DNA of 64,000 nucleotides, from NCBI RefSeq assembly GCF_002737755.1, contig NZ_PEGH01000007.1:62001-126000 (forward strand). The letters are read 5' to 3'. Source of the DNA: Caulobacter sp. BP25. Lineage in GTDB: Bacteria > Pseudomonadota > Alphaproteobacteria > Caulobacterales > Caulobacteraceae. Below, one piece after another: positions 30,829-40,696 of the stretch. Within the stretch, counting starts at the first letter, position 1, and the number at the start of each line of letters is the position of its first letter. The position numbers and the translations under genes are program-made. The notes under the pieces are model-generated. The model saw only the letters and a list, made by a program, of their open reading frames with translations, searched no databases and had not been told where the DNA came from.

Positions 30829-31434
30829 TCAAGCGTCTTCCGAGGACTTCGGCGCCGAATCAAACAGGTCTTCGAAGCGCGTCGCCAGCTCCGGGAACTT
30901 CGGGGTGCAGCTTTCGTAGAAGCTCATGATCTGACGCATGTCGGCTTGGTAATCCCCCGTGGGATAGATGGCGGGACCCAGGCCTACGACCTTACGGCGG
31001 TAGTCCATCATGCCCAGGACCATCGGCACGCCCGCGCCCCTGGCGATGTGGTAAAATCCGGTCTTCCACTGGCGCGCCTTGCCGCGCGTGCCTTCGGGCG
31101 CGATCGTCAGCATGAATTCGTCGCGGCGCGCGAATTCCTCGACCATGGCCCTGACCATGTCCTTAGAGCGTTCGCGGTCCAGCGGGATACCGCCCAGGTC
31201 GCGCATCATCTGGTCGAACGGCGGCTTGAACAGCGACGCCTTGCCGATGAAGCTGAGCTTCAGATTCAGGGCGTCAGCCGCGCCGACGAAATAGACGAAG
31301 TCCCAGTTGCTGGTGTGCGGGGCGGCGATGACGACGAACTTCCGAGTCTCCGGCGGCGCGCCCTCGACACGCCAGCCGCGGAGCTTGAAATGCGCTGAGA
31401 GAGCCCATTTCACCACGCGGGCGAGCCAGTTCAT
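30829..31434 (-). CDS. PlsC-like lysophospholipid acyltransferase
   Basis: 1-acyl-glycerol-phosphate acyltransferase-type membrane enzyme, 201 aa from ATG 31434. Catalytic HX4D as HTSNWD, substrate-binding APEGTRG near the middle and the GGIPLDR segment. A TTG at 31470 could extend it by 12 residues. It lies between trpC and lexA, where many alphaproteobacteria carry moaC and moeA. The substrate is not assignable; a role in phospholipid or ornithine lipid synthesis is possible. Confidence 0.85.
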   Translation of the reverse strand: MNWLARVVKWALSAHFKLRGWRVEGAPPETRKFVVIAAPHTSNWDFVYFVGAADALNLKLSFIGKASLFKPPFDQMMRDLGGIPLDRERSKDMVRAMVEEFARRDEFMLTIAPEGTRGKARQWKTGFYHIARGAGVPMVLGMMDYRRKVVGLGPAIYPTGDYQADMRQIMSFYESCTPKFPELATRFEDLFDSAPKSSEDA

Positions 31435-31472
31435 GCGGTCTTTTCCAGGCTGAGCCGAGGTTTGGCTCAAGC

Positions 31473-32261
31473 TCAGCCTATCAGGGTTTGGGTGGCGGCC
31501 GTAACGTCAGGGTGTCGCATCAGGCTCTCGCCGACCAGCATGGCCTTGGCGCCGGTCGATTCCATCCGCACGACGTCGGCGTGGGTGAAGATGCCGCTCT
31601 CGGTGACCAGCAGGGCGTCCTTCGGAGCCTGGGCGGAGAGGCGTTCGGTGACCGCTAGGTCGACGACGAAGCTCTTCAGGTCACGGTTGTTGATTCCCAC
31701 CAGATCCGAACCCAGCGCGCCAGCGCGGGCCATCTCGGCCCCGTCGTGGACCTCGACCAGGGCGTCCATGCCCAGGCGCTTGGCCTCGGACATCAGCTCG
31801 GCGGCCAGGACGTCGTCGATCATGGCCAGGATCACCAGGATCGCGTCGGCGCCCAGCGCGCGGCTTTCGGCCACCTGCCAGGGATCGACCAGGAAGTCCT
31901 TGCGGATGCAGGGCAGGGCGGTCGCCGCGCGGGCGGCCACGAGATAGTCATCCGCGCCCTGGAAGCTGGGGCCATCGGTCAGCACCGATAGGCAGGCCGC
32001 GCCGCCGGCCTCATAGGCCTTGGCCAGAACCGGCGGATCGAAGTCCTCTCGGATAAGGCCCTTGGAGGGCGAAGCCTTCTTGATCTCGGCGATCAGCGAC
32101 AGCTTGCCGGGCGCGTGATGGGCCTCCAGCGCCGCCTTGAAGCCGCGCGGGGCCGAGGCGGCCTTGGCGGCGGCGTCGATTTCAGTCTGCGAGCGCGCGG
32201 CCTTGCGGACGGCGACGTCCTCGCGCTTGTAGGCGGCGATCTTGGCCAGGATGTCGGTCAC
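31473..32261 (-). CDS. trpC: Indole-3-glycerol phosphate synthase
   Basis: Fourth step of tryptophan synthesis. 262 aa TIM barrel with [40 protein letters not shown] in pieces and [15 protein letters not shown]. No TrpF fusion. GTG start overlapping the trpD stop (GTGA). Confidence 0.96.
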   Translation of the reverse strand: MTDILAKIAAYKREDVAVRKAARSQTEIDAAAKAASAPRGFKAALEAHHAPGKLSLIAEIKKASPSKGLIREDFDPPVLAKAYEAGGAACLSVLTDGPSFQGADDYLVAARAATALPCIRKDFLVDPWQVAESRALGADAILVILAMIDDVLAAELMSEAKRLGMDALVEVHDGAEMARAGALGSDLVGINNRDLKSFVVDLAVTERLSAQAPKDALLVTESGIFTHADVVRMESTGAKAMLVGESLMRHPDVTAATQTLIG

Positions 32262-33283
32262 GCTTGAACTTCCGTATTGGTGGCGGCCACCAGGCCGGCG
32301 AGGGCGGCCTTGGCGCGGCCGTCGTCGATGACGTCGGCGGCCAGTTCTATGCCCTCGACCAGGGTCTCGACCTTGTCGGCGACCAGGAAGGCGGCGGCGG
32401 CGTTCAGCAGCACGATGTCGCGATAGGGGCCCTTCTCGCCGTCGAACAGGCGGGTCAGGGCGGCGGCGTTGAAGGCTGGATCGCCGCCGGTGATGTCCGA
32501 AAGCGAGGCGCGCGGCAGGCCGACGGCCTCAGGCGTGATCGTGAAGAGATGCATGCGACCATCGTGCCACTCGGCGACCTCGGTCTCGCCGGTGGTGGTC
32601 AGCTCGTCCAGGCCCGACCCGTGCACCGACCAGGCGCGCTCGGCGCCCAGGGCGCCGAGGGCCTTGGCGATCGGCTCGACGAAGCGCGGCGCGGAGACGC
32701 CGACGACCTGGCGCTTGGCGCCGGCCGGATTGGTCAGCGGACCCAAGAGGTTGAAGATGGTGCGGAAGCCCAACTCCTGGCGGATCGGCGAGACGTGCCG
32801 CATGGCGCCGTGGTGGGCCTGGGCGAACAGGAAGCAGATGCCCGCCTCGTCCAGCGCCCGGCGCTGCTGTGCGCGCGTGGCGTCGATATTGACGCCCAAA
32901 GCCGTCAGCACGTCGGCGGTGCCGGACTTGGAGGTGATGGCGCGGTTGCCGTGCTTGGCGACCTTCAAGCCTCCGCCCGCCGCGACGAAGCCCACGGCGG
33001 TCGAGATGTTCAGAGTGTGGAGACCATCGCCGCCGGTGCCGCAGACGTCGATGACCTCGTACGGATGCTCCAGATGCACGGCGGCGCGGCGCATGGCGCG
33101 AGCGCAGGCGGCGATCTCGCCGACCGTCTCGCCGCGCAAGCGCATGGCGGTCACCGCAGCGGCGACCTGGGCCGGGGTCGGCTCACCGCGCAGGCAGGCG
33201 GCGAAGAAGACCTCGGCGTCCTCGTCGTCCAGGGTCTGGCCGTCGGCCAGTTTTGCCAGCAGGGGCTTGAAAGCGTCGGACAT
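32258..33283 (-). CDS. trpD: Anthranilate phosphoribosyltransferase
   Basis: Second step of tryptophan synthesis. 341 aa with the PRPP-binding [22 protein letters not shown] loop ([10 protein letters not shown]) and [17 protein letters not shown]. Followed with overlap by trpC and preceded by trpG 10 bases upstream. Confidence 0.97.
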   Translation of the reverse strand: MSDAFKPLLAKLADGQTLDDEDAEVFFAACLRGEPTPAQVAAAVTAMRLRGETVGEIAACARAMRRAAVHLEHPYEVIDVCGTGGDGLHTLNISTAVGFVAAGGGLKVAKHGNRAITSKSGTADVLTALGVNIDATRAQQRRALDEAGICFLFAQAHHGAMRHVSPIRQELGFRTIFNLLGPLTNPAGAKRQVVGVSAPRFVEPIAKALGALGAERAWSVHGSGLDELTTTGETEVAEWHDGRMHLFTITPEAVGLPRASLSDITGGDPAFNAAALTRLFDGEKGPYRDIVLLNAAAAFLVADKVETLVEGIELAADVIDDGRAKAALAGLVAATNTEVQA

Positions 33284-33293
33284 GGCGGCGGAC

Positions 33294-33890
33294 CTAGACC
33301 CAGACCGCCGTGTCGCGCTTCACGCCCGCCAGGTCCATGAAGTTCGCCAGCATCTGATGGCCGCCTTCGGTGGCGATGGATTCCGGGTGAAACTGAACGC
33401 CGAACACAGGCCGCGTCCTGTGCTGCACGCCCATGATCTCGCCGTCGTCGGTCCAGGCGGTGACCTCCAGCTCGGGCGGCAGGTCTTCCTGGCGGACGGC
33501 GAGGCTGTGGTAGCGGGTGGCGGTGAAGGGGTTGGGCAGGCCCTTGAAGATGCCCTTGTCGTTGTGGCGGACCTTGCTGACCTTGCCGTGCATGACCTGC
33601 TTGGCGCGGATTACCTCGCCGCCATAGGCCTGGCCAATGGCCTGGTGGCCCAGGCAGACGCCTAGGATGGGCAGGTCTTCCGGCGCGCCGCGCAGCAGGG
33701 GCAGGCAGATGCCCGCCTGGTCCGGCGCCTTGGGGCCCGGCGACAGCAGCACGGCGGCGGGTTTCAGGCCCAGGGCCTCCTGCACCGTCAGGGCGTCGTT
33801 GCGGTAGACCTCGGTCTCCGCGCCCAGCTCGTTCAGATAGTGGACGAGGTTGTAGGTGAAGCTGTCGTAGTTATCGATGACGAGGATCAT
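33294..33890 (-). CDS. trpG: Anthranilate synthase glutaminase subunit
   Basis: Class I glutamine amidotransferase supplying ammonia to TrpE. 198 aa with the oxyanion segment [12 protein letters not shown], nucleophile Cys in [11 protein letters not shown] and the C-terminal HPESI with catalytic His-Glu. The same subunit commonly also serves 4-aminobenzoate synthesis. Separated from trpE by 350 bases that hold a small ORF on the other strand. Confidence 0.95.
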   Translation of the reverse strand: MILVIDNYDSFTYNLVHYLNELGAETEVYRNDALTVQEALGLKPAAVLLSPGPKAPDQAGICLPLLRGAPEDLPILGVCLGHQAIGQAYGGEVIRAKQVMHGKVSKVRHNDKGIFKGLPNPFTATRYHSLAVRQEDLPPELEVTAWTDDGEIMGVQHRTRPVFGVQFHPESIATEGGHQMLANFMDLAGVKRDTAVWV

Positions 33891-34005
33891 GACGCCGCCT
33901 TTCGGAGGTCGGTTCTAGCGCGAGGCGGGCGGATGTGTAGCGCCATTTTCGCCTGCGGCTTTCAGTAACGGTTACAGCGGTCGCGGTCTTGAGCATGATG
34001 GGCGC

Positions 34006-34215
34006 ATGGACCCGCGTGATTCCGCCCTGGACCCTGTCGCCGCCGCCTATGTCCGCGCTTTGCTGCGGCCCAAGACGCGCGCCCAGAAGCTGGGACCGGT
34101 CCTGGCCGCTGCGGCCTTCGCTGCGATCTGCGCGATCAGCTTCGCCACGGTGATGGTGCTGGCGCCGCCGGCAGTCACCCAGCACCTGCCGCAGGACCGA
34201 CTCGGGGATCCCTGA
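34006..34215 (+). CDS. Small single-pass membrane protein, unknown
   Basis: 69 aa: charged N-terminus (MDPRDSALDPVAAAYVRAL), one strong hydrophobic segment about residues 30-53 (LAAAAFAAICAISFATVMVL), then a short hydrophilic tail. It is the only strongly open frame in the 350-base gap between trpG and trpE and runs against both. No family recognised. The codon use looks like that of neighbouring genes, but there is no convincing ribosome-binding site. Confidence 0.55.
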   Translation: MDPRDSALDPVAAAYVRALLRPKTRAQKLGPVLAAAAFAAICAISFATVMVLAPPAVTQHLPQDRLGDP

Positions 34216-34240
34216 GGACGTTGTTAATCAGCCCTAAGGC

Positions 34241-35776
34241 TCAGCTGAATCGCCAGGCCTCCTCGGCCGCGCGCTTGAGGGCGCGGGACTTATGCAGGGT
34301 CTCGTCGTACTCGCCGTCCGGATCGCTGTCGGCGACGATGCCGCCGCCGGCTTGCACATACATCATGCCGTCCTTGACCAGCGCCGTTCGCAGCACGATG
34401 CAGGTGTCGACCGAGCCGTCGGCGCCGAAATAGCCGACCGCGCCGGCATAGCCGATGCCGCGCTTTTCGACTTCCAGCTCGTCGATGATCTCCATGGCCC
34501 GCACCTTGGGCGCGCCCGAGAGCGTGCCGGCGGGCAGGGCGGCCATCAGCACGTCGACCGGATCGACGCCCTCGGGCGCGTTGCCCTCGACGTTCGAGAC
34601 GATGTGCATGACGTGGCTGTAGCGCTCGATCTTGAAGCTCTCGGTCACGCGGACGTTCGGGCCCTTGGGCCGTTCGGCGGGTGCGTTGCGGCCAGCCCGA
34701 TTGAGCATGGCCACGCGGCCAACGTCGTTGCGGCCGAGGTCCAGCAGCATCAGGTGTTCGGCGCGCTCCTTGGGATCGGCCAGCAGTTCGGCTTCCAGGG
34801 CCGCGTCCTCTTCAGGCGTCGCGCCGCGCGGGCGGGTGCCGGCGATCGGGCGGATGGTGATCTTGCCGTCGCGGAGGCGCACCAGGATCTCGGGGCTGGA
34901 GCCCACGAGGTTGAAGCCGTCCAGGTTCAGGAAGAACAGGAACGGCGACGGGTTGGTTCGCCGCAGCGAGCGATACAGAGCGAACGGCGGCAGGTCGAAA
35001 GCGCTGCGGAAGCGGTGGCTGGCCACCACCTGGAAGATGTCGCCGGCGGCGATGTAGTCCTTCGCCTTGGCCACGACCTGATGGTAGTCGGCGCGGCTGA
35101 CCGGCGTGGTGAAGTCCATCGGACCGCGCGGGGCGCGCGGGGCGTCGTGGGCCAGCGGGCGTTGGAGGTCGGCCATGACCGTCTCGATCCGCGACCGGGC
35201 GGCCTCATAGGCCTCCTTGGCCGAGACGCCAGCCTTGGGCCGCACCGCCGTGGTCAGGATGATCTCCTGGGCGATGGCGTCGAAGATCGCCACGATCTGC
35301 GGGCGGGTCATGATCCCGTCCGGCAGGCCCAGGGTGTCCTCGTTGACATCGGGCAGGCGCTCGACCAGTCGGACCAGGTCGTAACCCAGAGCGCCGAACA
35401 CGCCGGCAGCCATGGGCGGCAGGCCCTTGGGCAGCTCCATGCGCGAGCGGGCGACCAGGTCGCGCAGGCTGTCCAACGTCCCTCCCGGCTGAGGCGTGTA
35501 GCGGCCAGCGGCGATGTCGTCGCCCTCGGCGATTTCGGCCTGGTCGCCGCGGCAGCGCCAGACGAGGTCTGGGTTCATGGTCACGATCGAGTAGCGACCG
35601 CGCCAGGCGCCGCCCTCGACGCTTTCGAACAGGAAGCTGTAGGGGCGCGTCTGGGCGATCTTCAGATAAGCCGAGACCGGCGTCTCCAGATCGTCGATCA
35701 GACGCGTCCAGACAACCTGCTGCCGCCCGGAGTCATAGGCTTCCGAAAAGGCGTCGAAGGCGGGTTCCAGACTCAT
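34241..35776 (-). CDS. trpE: Anthranilate synthase component I
   Basis: Chorismate-utilising enzyme making anthranilate. 511 aa with the C-terminal signature block GTRPRGATPEEDAALEAELL, LMLLDLGRNDVGRVA, and PAGTLSGAPKVRAMEIIDELE. The start codon shares its A with the upstream ppiD stop (TAATG), so translation is probably coupled. No tryptophan-rich leader peptide was seen. Confidence 0.97.
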   Translation of the reverse strand: MSLEPAFDAFSEAYDSGRQQVVWTRLIDDLETPVSAYLKIAQTRPYSFLFESVEGGAWRGRYSIVTMNPDLVWRCRGDQAEIAEGDDIAAGRYTPQPGGTLDSLRDLVARSRMELPKGLPPMAAGVFGALGYDLVRLVERLPDVNEDTLGLPDGIMTRPQIVAIFDAIAQEIILTTAVRPKAGVSAKEAYEAARSRIETVMADLQRPLAHDAPRAPRGPMDFTTPVSRADYHQVVAKAKDYIAAGDIFQVVASHRFRSAFDLPPFALYRSLRRTNPSPFLFFLNLDGFNLVGSSPEILVRLRDGKITIRPIAGTRPRGATPEEDAALEAELLADPKERAEHLMLLDLGRNDVGRVAMLNRAGRNAPAERPKGPNVRVTESFKIERYSHVMHIVSNVEGNAPEGVDPVDVLMAALPAGTLSGAPKVRAMEIIDELEVEKRGIGYAGAVGYFGADGSVDTCIVLRTALVKDGMMYVQAGGGIVADSDPDGEYDETLHKSRALKRAAEEAWRFS

Positions 35777-37737
35777 TACTCGGCTTTCTTTCCACCCTTG
35801 GCGGCTTCCGCCTTGGCCAGGGCGTCGGTGTCGACGCCGATGGCTTGGCGGGCCAGGGTCAGGTTGGTCTTGGTCTTCAGCTGGGCCTTGGCGGCGGCGC
35901 GTGAAGCCTCGCCAAGGTCGCGCATCAGGCCGTTAGCGGCCTGGGCTTGAGCAAGCACGGTGTAACGCGCAACGTCGTTGGTCGGCGCGGCGCGAACAGC
36001 TTCCAGCTTGGCGACCACATAGGCTTCGCCCTGCTGGCCGGCGCGAGCGGTGAACACCTCGTTCGGCTTGGCGCTGAAGGCAGCGCCCAGGAAGGCTTGG
36101 CCCAGGCCCATGTGCTGCTGGGCGTTCTGGCGCGACAGGCCCGGCACGCGCTGGATGTTGGACTGGGCGGATGCGGCGACGACTTCCAGCGACTCGCCTT
36201 TCTTGACGCGCGCGGCCAGAGCATCGGCCTTGGCCTTCAGCCGCTTGCCCATCTCCTGGCTCATCCAGATGGCGCTCAGTTGGGGCTTGATCTCGGCCAG
36301 GGGCGGCATGGCTGCCGCGACCACCTTCTCGACCTTGACGGCGTAGTACTCGCCCTTGCCCAGCTCGATCAGTTCGCTTTCGCCGCCTTCCGGCAGGCCG
36401 AACGCGGTCTTGATCATGTCAGGCGTCAGGCCCGGTGAGGGCTGGCCCATCTGGTCGGCGCCCTGGGCGGTGATCGGCGCGGTCGTGACGACCATCGCGC
36501 CGGCCTTGCTGGCCGCGGCGACAAGATCGGCGCCGGCGTCGTGGGCGTCCTGATAGGCCTGGGTCTGCTCATAGGCCTTGCTTTGGGCCGTCTGGGCGCG
36601 AACCTCGGCCTCGATCTGCGGGCGAACGCTGTCGAGCGTCGCCACGACGCCCGGAGTGATCTTGGTGACCCTGACCACCGAGACGCCCAGCTCGCCGTTG
36701 ATCGGGCCGCTGACCTGACCGGCGGCCAGGCTGAAGGCGGCGTCGGCGACCTTGCGGTCAGGCAGGGCGGTCTTCGGCTTGTCAGCCAGAACAACCGGGG
36801 ATTTTCCATAGGCCTTGGCGACAGCGGCCGGGTCCTCGCCCTTGGCGAGGCGTTGCGAGATCGTGGCGGCGGCCTTGGCGTCCGGCGCGACGATCTGGAT
36901 CAGCGAACGGGTTTCGGGCTTGGCCAGGCTGTCCTTGCGGAAATCGAAGGCCTTTTGGACGTCAGCCGGGTTGAGGGCGACGGTCGGCTCCAGCGCCTGA
37001 GCGCTTACGCGCATGATCGACAGAACCCGGGTCTCGGGGCGGGTCAGACGATCGGCATTTTCTTTCATGAACGCCGTCAGCTGAGCGTCGGTCGGCGGCG
37101 CCGGCTTTTCGACCGAGGCCGGATTGACGGCGAAGGCGGCGATATCGCGCGTCTCCAGGCCATAGGCGGCCTGCAGGGCAGCGTAGATTCGCGGGGCCTT
37201 CAGACCTTCGGCGACCGCCGAGAAGAAATGCCCCTGGGCGATCTCGTCGCGCAGCGAGGCCTCGTAGGTCTGCGGCGTCAGATCATTCTGGGCCAGCAGG
37301 GCGGCGTAGAGCTTTGGGTCGAACTTGCCGGTGATCGGGTCGAACGGACGCTGGCCAGGCGGCAGCGAGCTCATTTGGTCGTGGACCACCTTGGCGATGA
37401 GCTTGTCCGAGGGAACCACGCCCATCTTGGCGATGGCGGCGGCGATCGATTCCTGCAGCGCCAGCTCCTGGACGATCTGGTTGTCGAGGCCGCGCTCGAC
37501 AGCCTGATCCGGCGTCAGCGCCTCGCCGTTTCTGCGCTCGATCTCCTTACGGTAGTTGTCGAAGCGCAGCTTGAAGTCCTGGGCCGACATCTCGCGCGGG
37601 CCGGCGTCGATCACGCCCGAACCGCGCGGGCCCTTGAAGACGTCGCTAATGCCGAAGATGGCGAAGCTGACGATCAATAGGCCAAACAGCACGATCGCGA
37701 AGGGCGATTTGGCGAAGGAGCGGAAACCGGCGAGCAT
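35776..37737 (-). CDS. ppiD: PpiD-like membrane-anchored peptidyl-prolyl isomerase/chaperone
   Basis: Periplasmic folding factor on the inner membrane. 653 aa from ATG 37737: one N-terminal membrane anchor (FAIVLFGLLIVSFAIFGISD), a SurA-like N-terminal helical region, and a parvulin-like domain in the middle (LIQIVAPDAKAAATISQRL, then GEDPAAVAKAYGKSP). The open frame extends 97 codons further upstream without family-like sequence. Ends in a TAATG overlap with trpE. Confidence 0.88.
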   Translation of the reverse strand: MLAGFRSFAKSPFAIVLFGLLIVSFAIFGISDVFKGPRGSGVIDAGPREMSAQDFKLRFDNYRKEIERRNGEALTPDQAVERGLDNQIVQELALQESIAAAIAKMGVVPSDKLIAKVVHDQMSSLPPGQRPFDPITGKFDPKLYAALLAQNDLTPQTYEASLRDEIAQGHFFSAVAEGLKAPRIYAALQAAYGLETRDIAAFAVNPASVEKPAPPTDAQLTAFMKENADRLTRPETRVLSIMRVSAQALEPTVALNPADVQKAFDFRKDSLAKPETRSLIQIVAPDAKAAATISQRLAKGEDPAAVAKAYGKSPVVLADKPKTALPDRKVADAAFSLAAGQVSGPINGELGVSVVRVTKITPGVVATLDSVRPQIEAEVRAQTAQSKAYEQTQAYQDAHDAGADLVAAASKAGAMVVTTAPITAQGADQMGQPSPGLTPDMIKTAFGLPEGGESELIELGKGEYYAVKVEKVVAAAMPPLAEIKPQLSAIWMSQEMGKRLKAKADALAARVKKGESLEVVAASAQSNIQRVPGLSRQNAQQHMGLGQAFLGAAFSAKPNEVFTARAGQQGEAYVVAKLEAVRAAPTNDVARYTVLAQAQAANGLMRDLGEASRAAAKAQLKTKTNLTLARQAIGVDTDALAKAEAAKGGKKAE

Positions 37738-37876
37738 GAGGGCGACAACCTTCCAGTCGGACCGCCAACGCAACGAGCAAAGCGGTCGAGAGCAGCGGGT
37801 ATAGTAGAGCCGCGGGCGCGGGGGCAAGCGGCGCGGGCTTGACTTCCCAAGCGAGCGTGTCCCCAAGAAGGCGCTC

Positions 37877-38638
37877 ATGACCCTTTCAAGCACGACGCCC
37901 CGGCCGTTGATCGCCGGAAACTGGAAAATGAACGGCCTTTCGGTCGCGCTCGACGAGGCGCGCGCTGTCGCTGCGGCGCTGGAGCAGCGCCCCCCGGCGG
38001 CGCGCGTCGCGATCTTCCCACCGGCCACGCTTTTGCACCGGTTGGCGCAGGCGGCCGAGGGCTCTTGCGTCCTGGTCGGCGGTCAGGACTGTCATCCGAA
38101 AGCCAGCGGCGCCCACACCGGCGACATCTCGGCCGAGATGATCAGCGACGCGGGCGGAACCATGGTTATTGTCGGCCATTCCGAGCGCCGGACGGATCAC
38201 GGGGAGACCTGCCAGCAGGTGGCCGCAAAAGTCGAGGCGGCTTTGGTCGCGGAGCTAGAGCCGGTGATCTGTGTTGGCGAAAGCCTGGAGCAGCGCCAGG
38301 CGGGCGAAGCGGTGAGCTTCGTGGTCGGCCAGTTGCGCAACTCGCTGCCAGACGGGCTCCAAGGCAAGGCTTTCAATGTTGCCTACGAGCCCATCTGGGC
38401 CATCGGCACTGGCCACGTCGCCTCGGTTGAAAACATCATCGAGATGCATGCCGCCATTCGCGCCGAGCTGGCGGCGCGTTTCGGCGGGCAAGGTCGCGCG
38501 ACACCGATCCTCTACGGCGGCTCGGTGAAGCCCGACAACGCCCGCGAAATCCTGGCCGCGCCCGAGGTGGGCGGGGCCCTGGTCGGCGGGGCGTCACTGA
38601 AGGCCAAGGATTTCCTGGCAATCATAGAGGCCGTCTGA
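37877..38638 (+). CDS. tpiA: Triosephosphate isomerase
   Basis: Interconverts DHAP and glyceraldehyde-3-phosphate. 253 aa with Lys in AGNWKMNG, catalytic His in GHSERR, catalytic Glu in [10 protein letters not shown] and the phosphate loop YGGSVKPDN. Divergent from ppiD across 139 bases. Confidence 0.97.
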   Translation: MTLSSTTPRPLIAGNWKMNGLSVALDEARAVAAALEQRPPAARVAIFPPATLLHRLAQAAEGSCVLVGGQDCHPKASGAHTGDISAEMISDAGGTMVIVGHSERRTDHGETCQQVAAKVEAALVAELEPVICVGESLEQRQAGEAVSFVVGQLRNSLPDGLQGKAFNVAYEPIWAIGTGHVASVENIIEMHAAIRAELAARFGGQGRATPILYGGSVKPDNAREILAAPEVGGALVGGASLKAKDFLAIIEAV

Positions 38639-38652
38639 CGGCGTAGGGTATG

Positions 38653-38688
38653 CTGGGACAGGCCGTGCGAGCGCATGGTTTGTCCCAG
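38653..38688 (+). other. Inverted repeat between tpiA and aspS
   Basis: CTGGGACA (38653-38660) and TGTCCCAG (38681-38688), a perfect 8-bp arm pair with a 20-base loop, 14 bases after the tpiA stop. No T-run, so at best a weak terminator. A TTGACA at 38693 just after could be the aspS -35. Confidence 0.4.
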
Positions 38689-38758
38689 AATCCTTGACAT
38701 CGCGGCGCCCACGTGCGCCTTACCGCGCCTTGCAAATCACCGCGTATTCAAGACTTTC

Positions 38759-40597
38759 ATGACCTCGATGCACGCCTATCGCACCCACAACTGCGGCGCC
38801 CTTCGCGCTTCCGACACCGGTTCATCGGTGCGCCTGTCGGGCTGGATCCACCGCAAGCGCGACCACGGCGGTCTGGTCTTCATCGACCTGCGCGACCACT
38901 ACGGCCTGACCCAGCTGGTCCTGCACCCCGAGACGCCGGGCTTTAACGTGGTCGAGCGCCTGCGCGCCGAGAGCGTGATCCGCGTCGACGGCGAGGTCAT
39001 CGCCCGCGACGCCAGCGTGGTGAACCCTAACCTCCCGACCGGCGAGATCGAGATCCGCGTCTCGGCCGTCGAGGTGCTGAGCGAGGCCGCCGAGCTGCCG
39101 CTGCCGGTCTTCGGTGAGCCGGACTATCCGGAAGAGATCCGCCTAAAGCACCGCTATCTCGACCTGCGTCGCGAGACGCTGCACAAGAACATCGTCCTGC
39201 GCTCGCGCGTGATCCAGTCGATCCGCAACCACATGTTCGCGCAGGGCTTCAACGAGTTCCAGACGCCGATCCTCACCGCCAGCTCGCCGGAAGGCGCGCG
39301 CGACTTCCTGGTGCCCTCGCGTCTGCATCCGGAGAAGTTCTACGCCCTGCCGCAGGCGCCCCAGCAGTTCAAGCAGCTACTGATGGTCTCGGGCTTCGAC
39401 CGCTACTTCCAGATCGCCCCGTGCTTCCGCGACGAAGACCTGCGCGCTGACCGCAGCCTTGAGTTCTACCAGCTCGACGTCGAGATGAGCTTCGTGACGC
39501 AAGAAGACGTGTTTGCGGCGATCGAGCCCGTGATGCACGGCGTGTTCGAAGAGTTCGGCAATGGTCGCCGCGTCTCGCCGATCAGCCAGACCAACACCTT
39601 CACCAACGACTTCGGCGCGACGTTCGAGCATAAGGGCTTCGAGCGTCTGACCTACGCCCAGTCGATGGCCTGGTACGGCAGCGACAAGCCGGACCTGCGC
39701 AACCCGATCAAGATGGCGAACGTCTCGGAGCACTTCCGTGACGGCGGCTTTGGCCTGTTCGCCAAGATCCTGGGCGCCGACGCCAAGAACCAGATTTGGG
39801 CGATTCCGGCCCCGACCGGCGGCAGCCGCGCCTTCTGTGACCGCATGAACAGCTGGGCCCAGGGCGAAGGCCAGCCGGGCCTGGGCTACGTCTTCTGGTC
39901 GGAAGACCAGGGCGGCTGGGGCGGTCCGATCGCCAAGAACCTGGGCGAGCCGACGCAAGCGCTGATGGAGTCGCTGGGCCTGGGCGCCGGTGACGCCGCC
40001 TTCTTCGTGGCCGGCGATCCCGCTGTGTTCGCCAAGTTCGCGGGCCTGGCCCGCACGCGCGTCGGCACGGAGCTGAAACTGGTCGACGAAGACCAGTTCA
40101 AGTTCTGCTGGATCGTCGACTTCCCGATGTTCGAGTGGAACGAGGACGAGAAGAAGGTCGACTTCAGCCACAACCCGTTCTCGATGCCGCAAGGCGGTCT
40201 GGAGGCCCTGGAGACCCAGGATCCGCTGACCATCCGCGCCTACCAGTACGACATCGTCTGCAATGGCTATGAGTTGTGCTCGGGCGCGATCCGGAACCAC
40301 AAGCCCGAGATCATGCTCAAGGCCTTCGAGATCGCCGGCTACGGGCCCGAGGTCGTCGAGGAGCAGTTCGGCGGCATGCTGAACGCGTTCCGCTACGGCG
40401 CGCCGCCGCACGGCGGTCTGGCGCCCGGCATTGACCGCATCGTCATGCTGCTGGCCGACCAGGTGGCCATCCGCGAGGTCATCGCCTTCCCGCTGAACCA
40501 GCAGGGCCAGGACCTGCTGATGAACGCGCCGGCTAACGTGCTCGATAAGCAGCTCAAGGAGCTGCACATCCGCACCGCGCCCCCCATCAAGGTCTAG
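38759..40597 (+). CDS. aspS: Aspartyl-tRNA synthetase (probably non-discriminating)
   Basis: Class II synthetase, 612 aa. N-terminal anticodon-binding OB domain, bacterial GAD insertion domain, motif 2 ([18 protein letters not shown]) and motif 3 ([13 protein letters not shown]). The N-terminal KRDHGGLVF has the His-Gly pair found in non-discriminating enzymes such as that of Pseudomonas aeruginosa, where E. coli has Leu; such enzymes also charge tRNA-Asn for GatCAB. ATG 38759 and ATG 38768 (MHAYRTHN) are both plausible starts. Confidence 0.95.
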   Translation: MTSMHAYRTHNCGALRASDTGSSVRLSGWIHRKRDHGGLVFIDLRDHYGLTQLVLHPETPGFNVVERLRAESVIRVDGEVIARDASVVNPNLPTGEIEIRVSAVEVLSEAAELPLPVFGEPDYPEEIRLKHRYLDLRRETLHKNIVLRSRVIQSIRNHMFAQGFNEFQTPILTASSPEGARDFLVPSRLHPEKFYALPQAPQQFKQLLMVSGFDRYFQIAPCFRDEDLRADRSLEFYQLDVEMSFVTQEDVFAAIEPVMHGVFEEFGNGRRVSPISQTNTFTNDFGATFEHKGFERLTYAQSMAWYGSDKPDLRNPIKMANVSEHFRDGGFGLFAKILGADAKNQIWAIPAPTGGSRAFCDRMNSWAQGEGQPGLGYVFWSEDQGGWGGPIAKNLGEPTQALMESLGLGAGDAAFFVAGDPAVFAKFAGLARTRVGTELKLVDEDQFKFCWIVDFPMFEWNEDEKKVDFSHNPFSMPQGGLEALETQDPLTIRAYQYDIVCNGYELCSGAIRNHKPEIMLKAFEIAGYGPEVVEEQFGGMLNAFRYGAPPHGGLAPGIDRIVMLLADQVAIREVIAFPLNQQGQDLLMNAPANVLDKQLKELHIRTAPPIKV

Positions 40598-40630
40598 GCG
40601 ATCACGGTCTAGGACCGGCGGTCACCGCAA

Positions 40631-40670
40631 AAGAAAAGCCCTCCGGTCCTTCGACCGGAGGGCTTTTCTT
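40631..40670. terminator. Bidirectional terminator between aspS and the pentapeptide gene
   Basis: Perfect 18-bp palindrome AAGAAAAGCCCTCCGGTC with its complement, loop CTTC. GC core flanked by A-run on one side and T-run on the other, so it can end aspS (+) and the converging minus-strand gene. Confidence 0.92.
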
Positions 40671-40696
40671 AGCCGGCCGGCTAGTGCTTCAGCGCC

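Noticed and set aside
34292..35950. 552-codon open frame on the plus strand opposite trpE
   Set aside because: Antisense shadow; no ribosome-binding site or recognisable domain.
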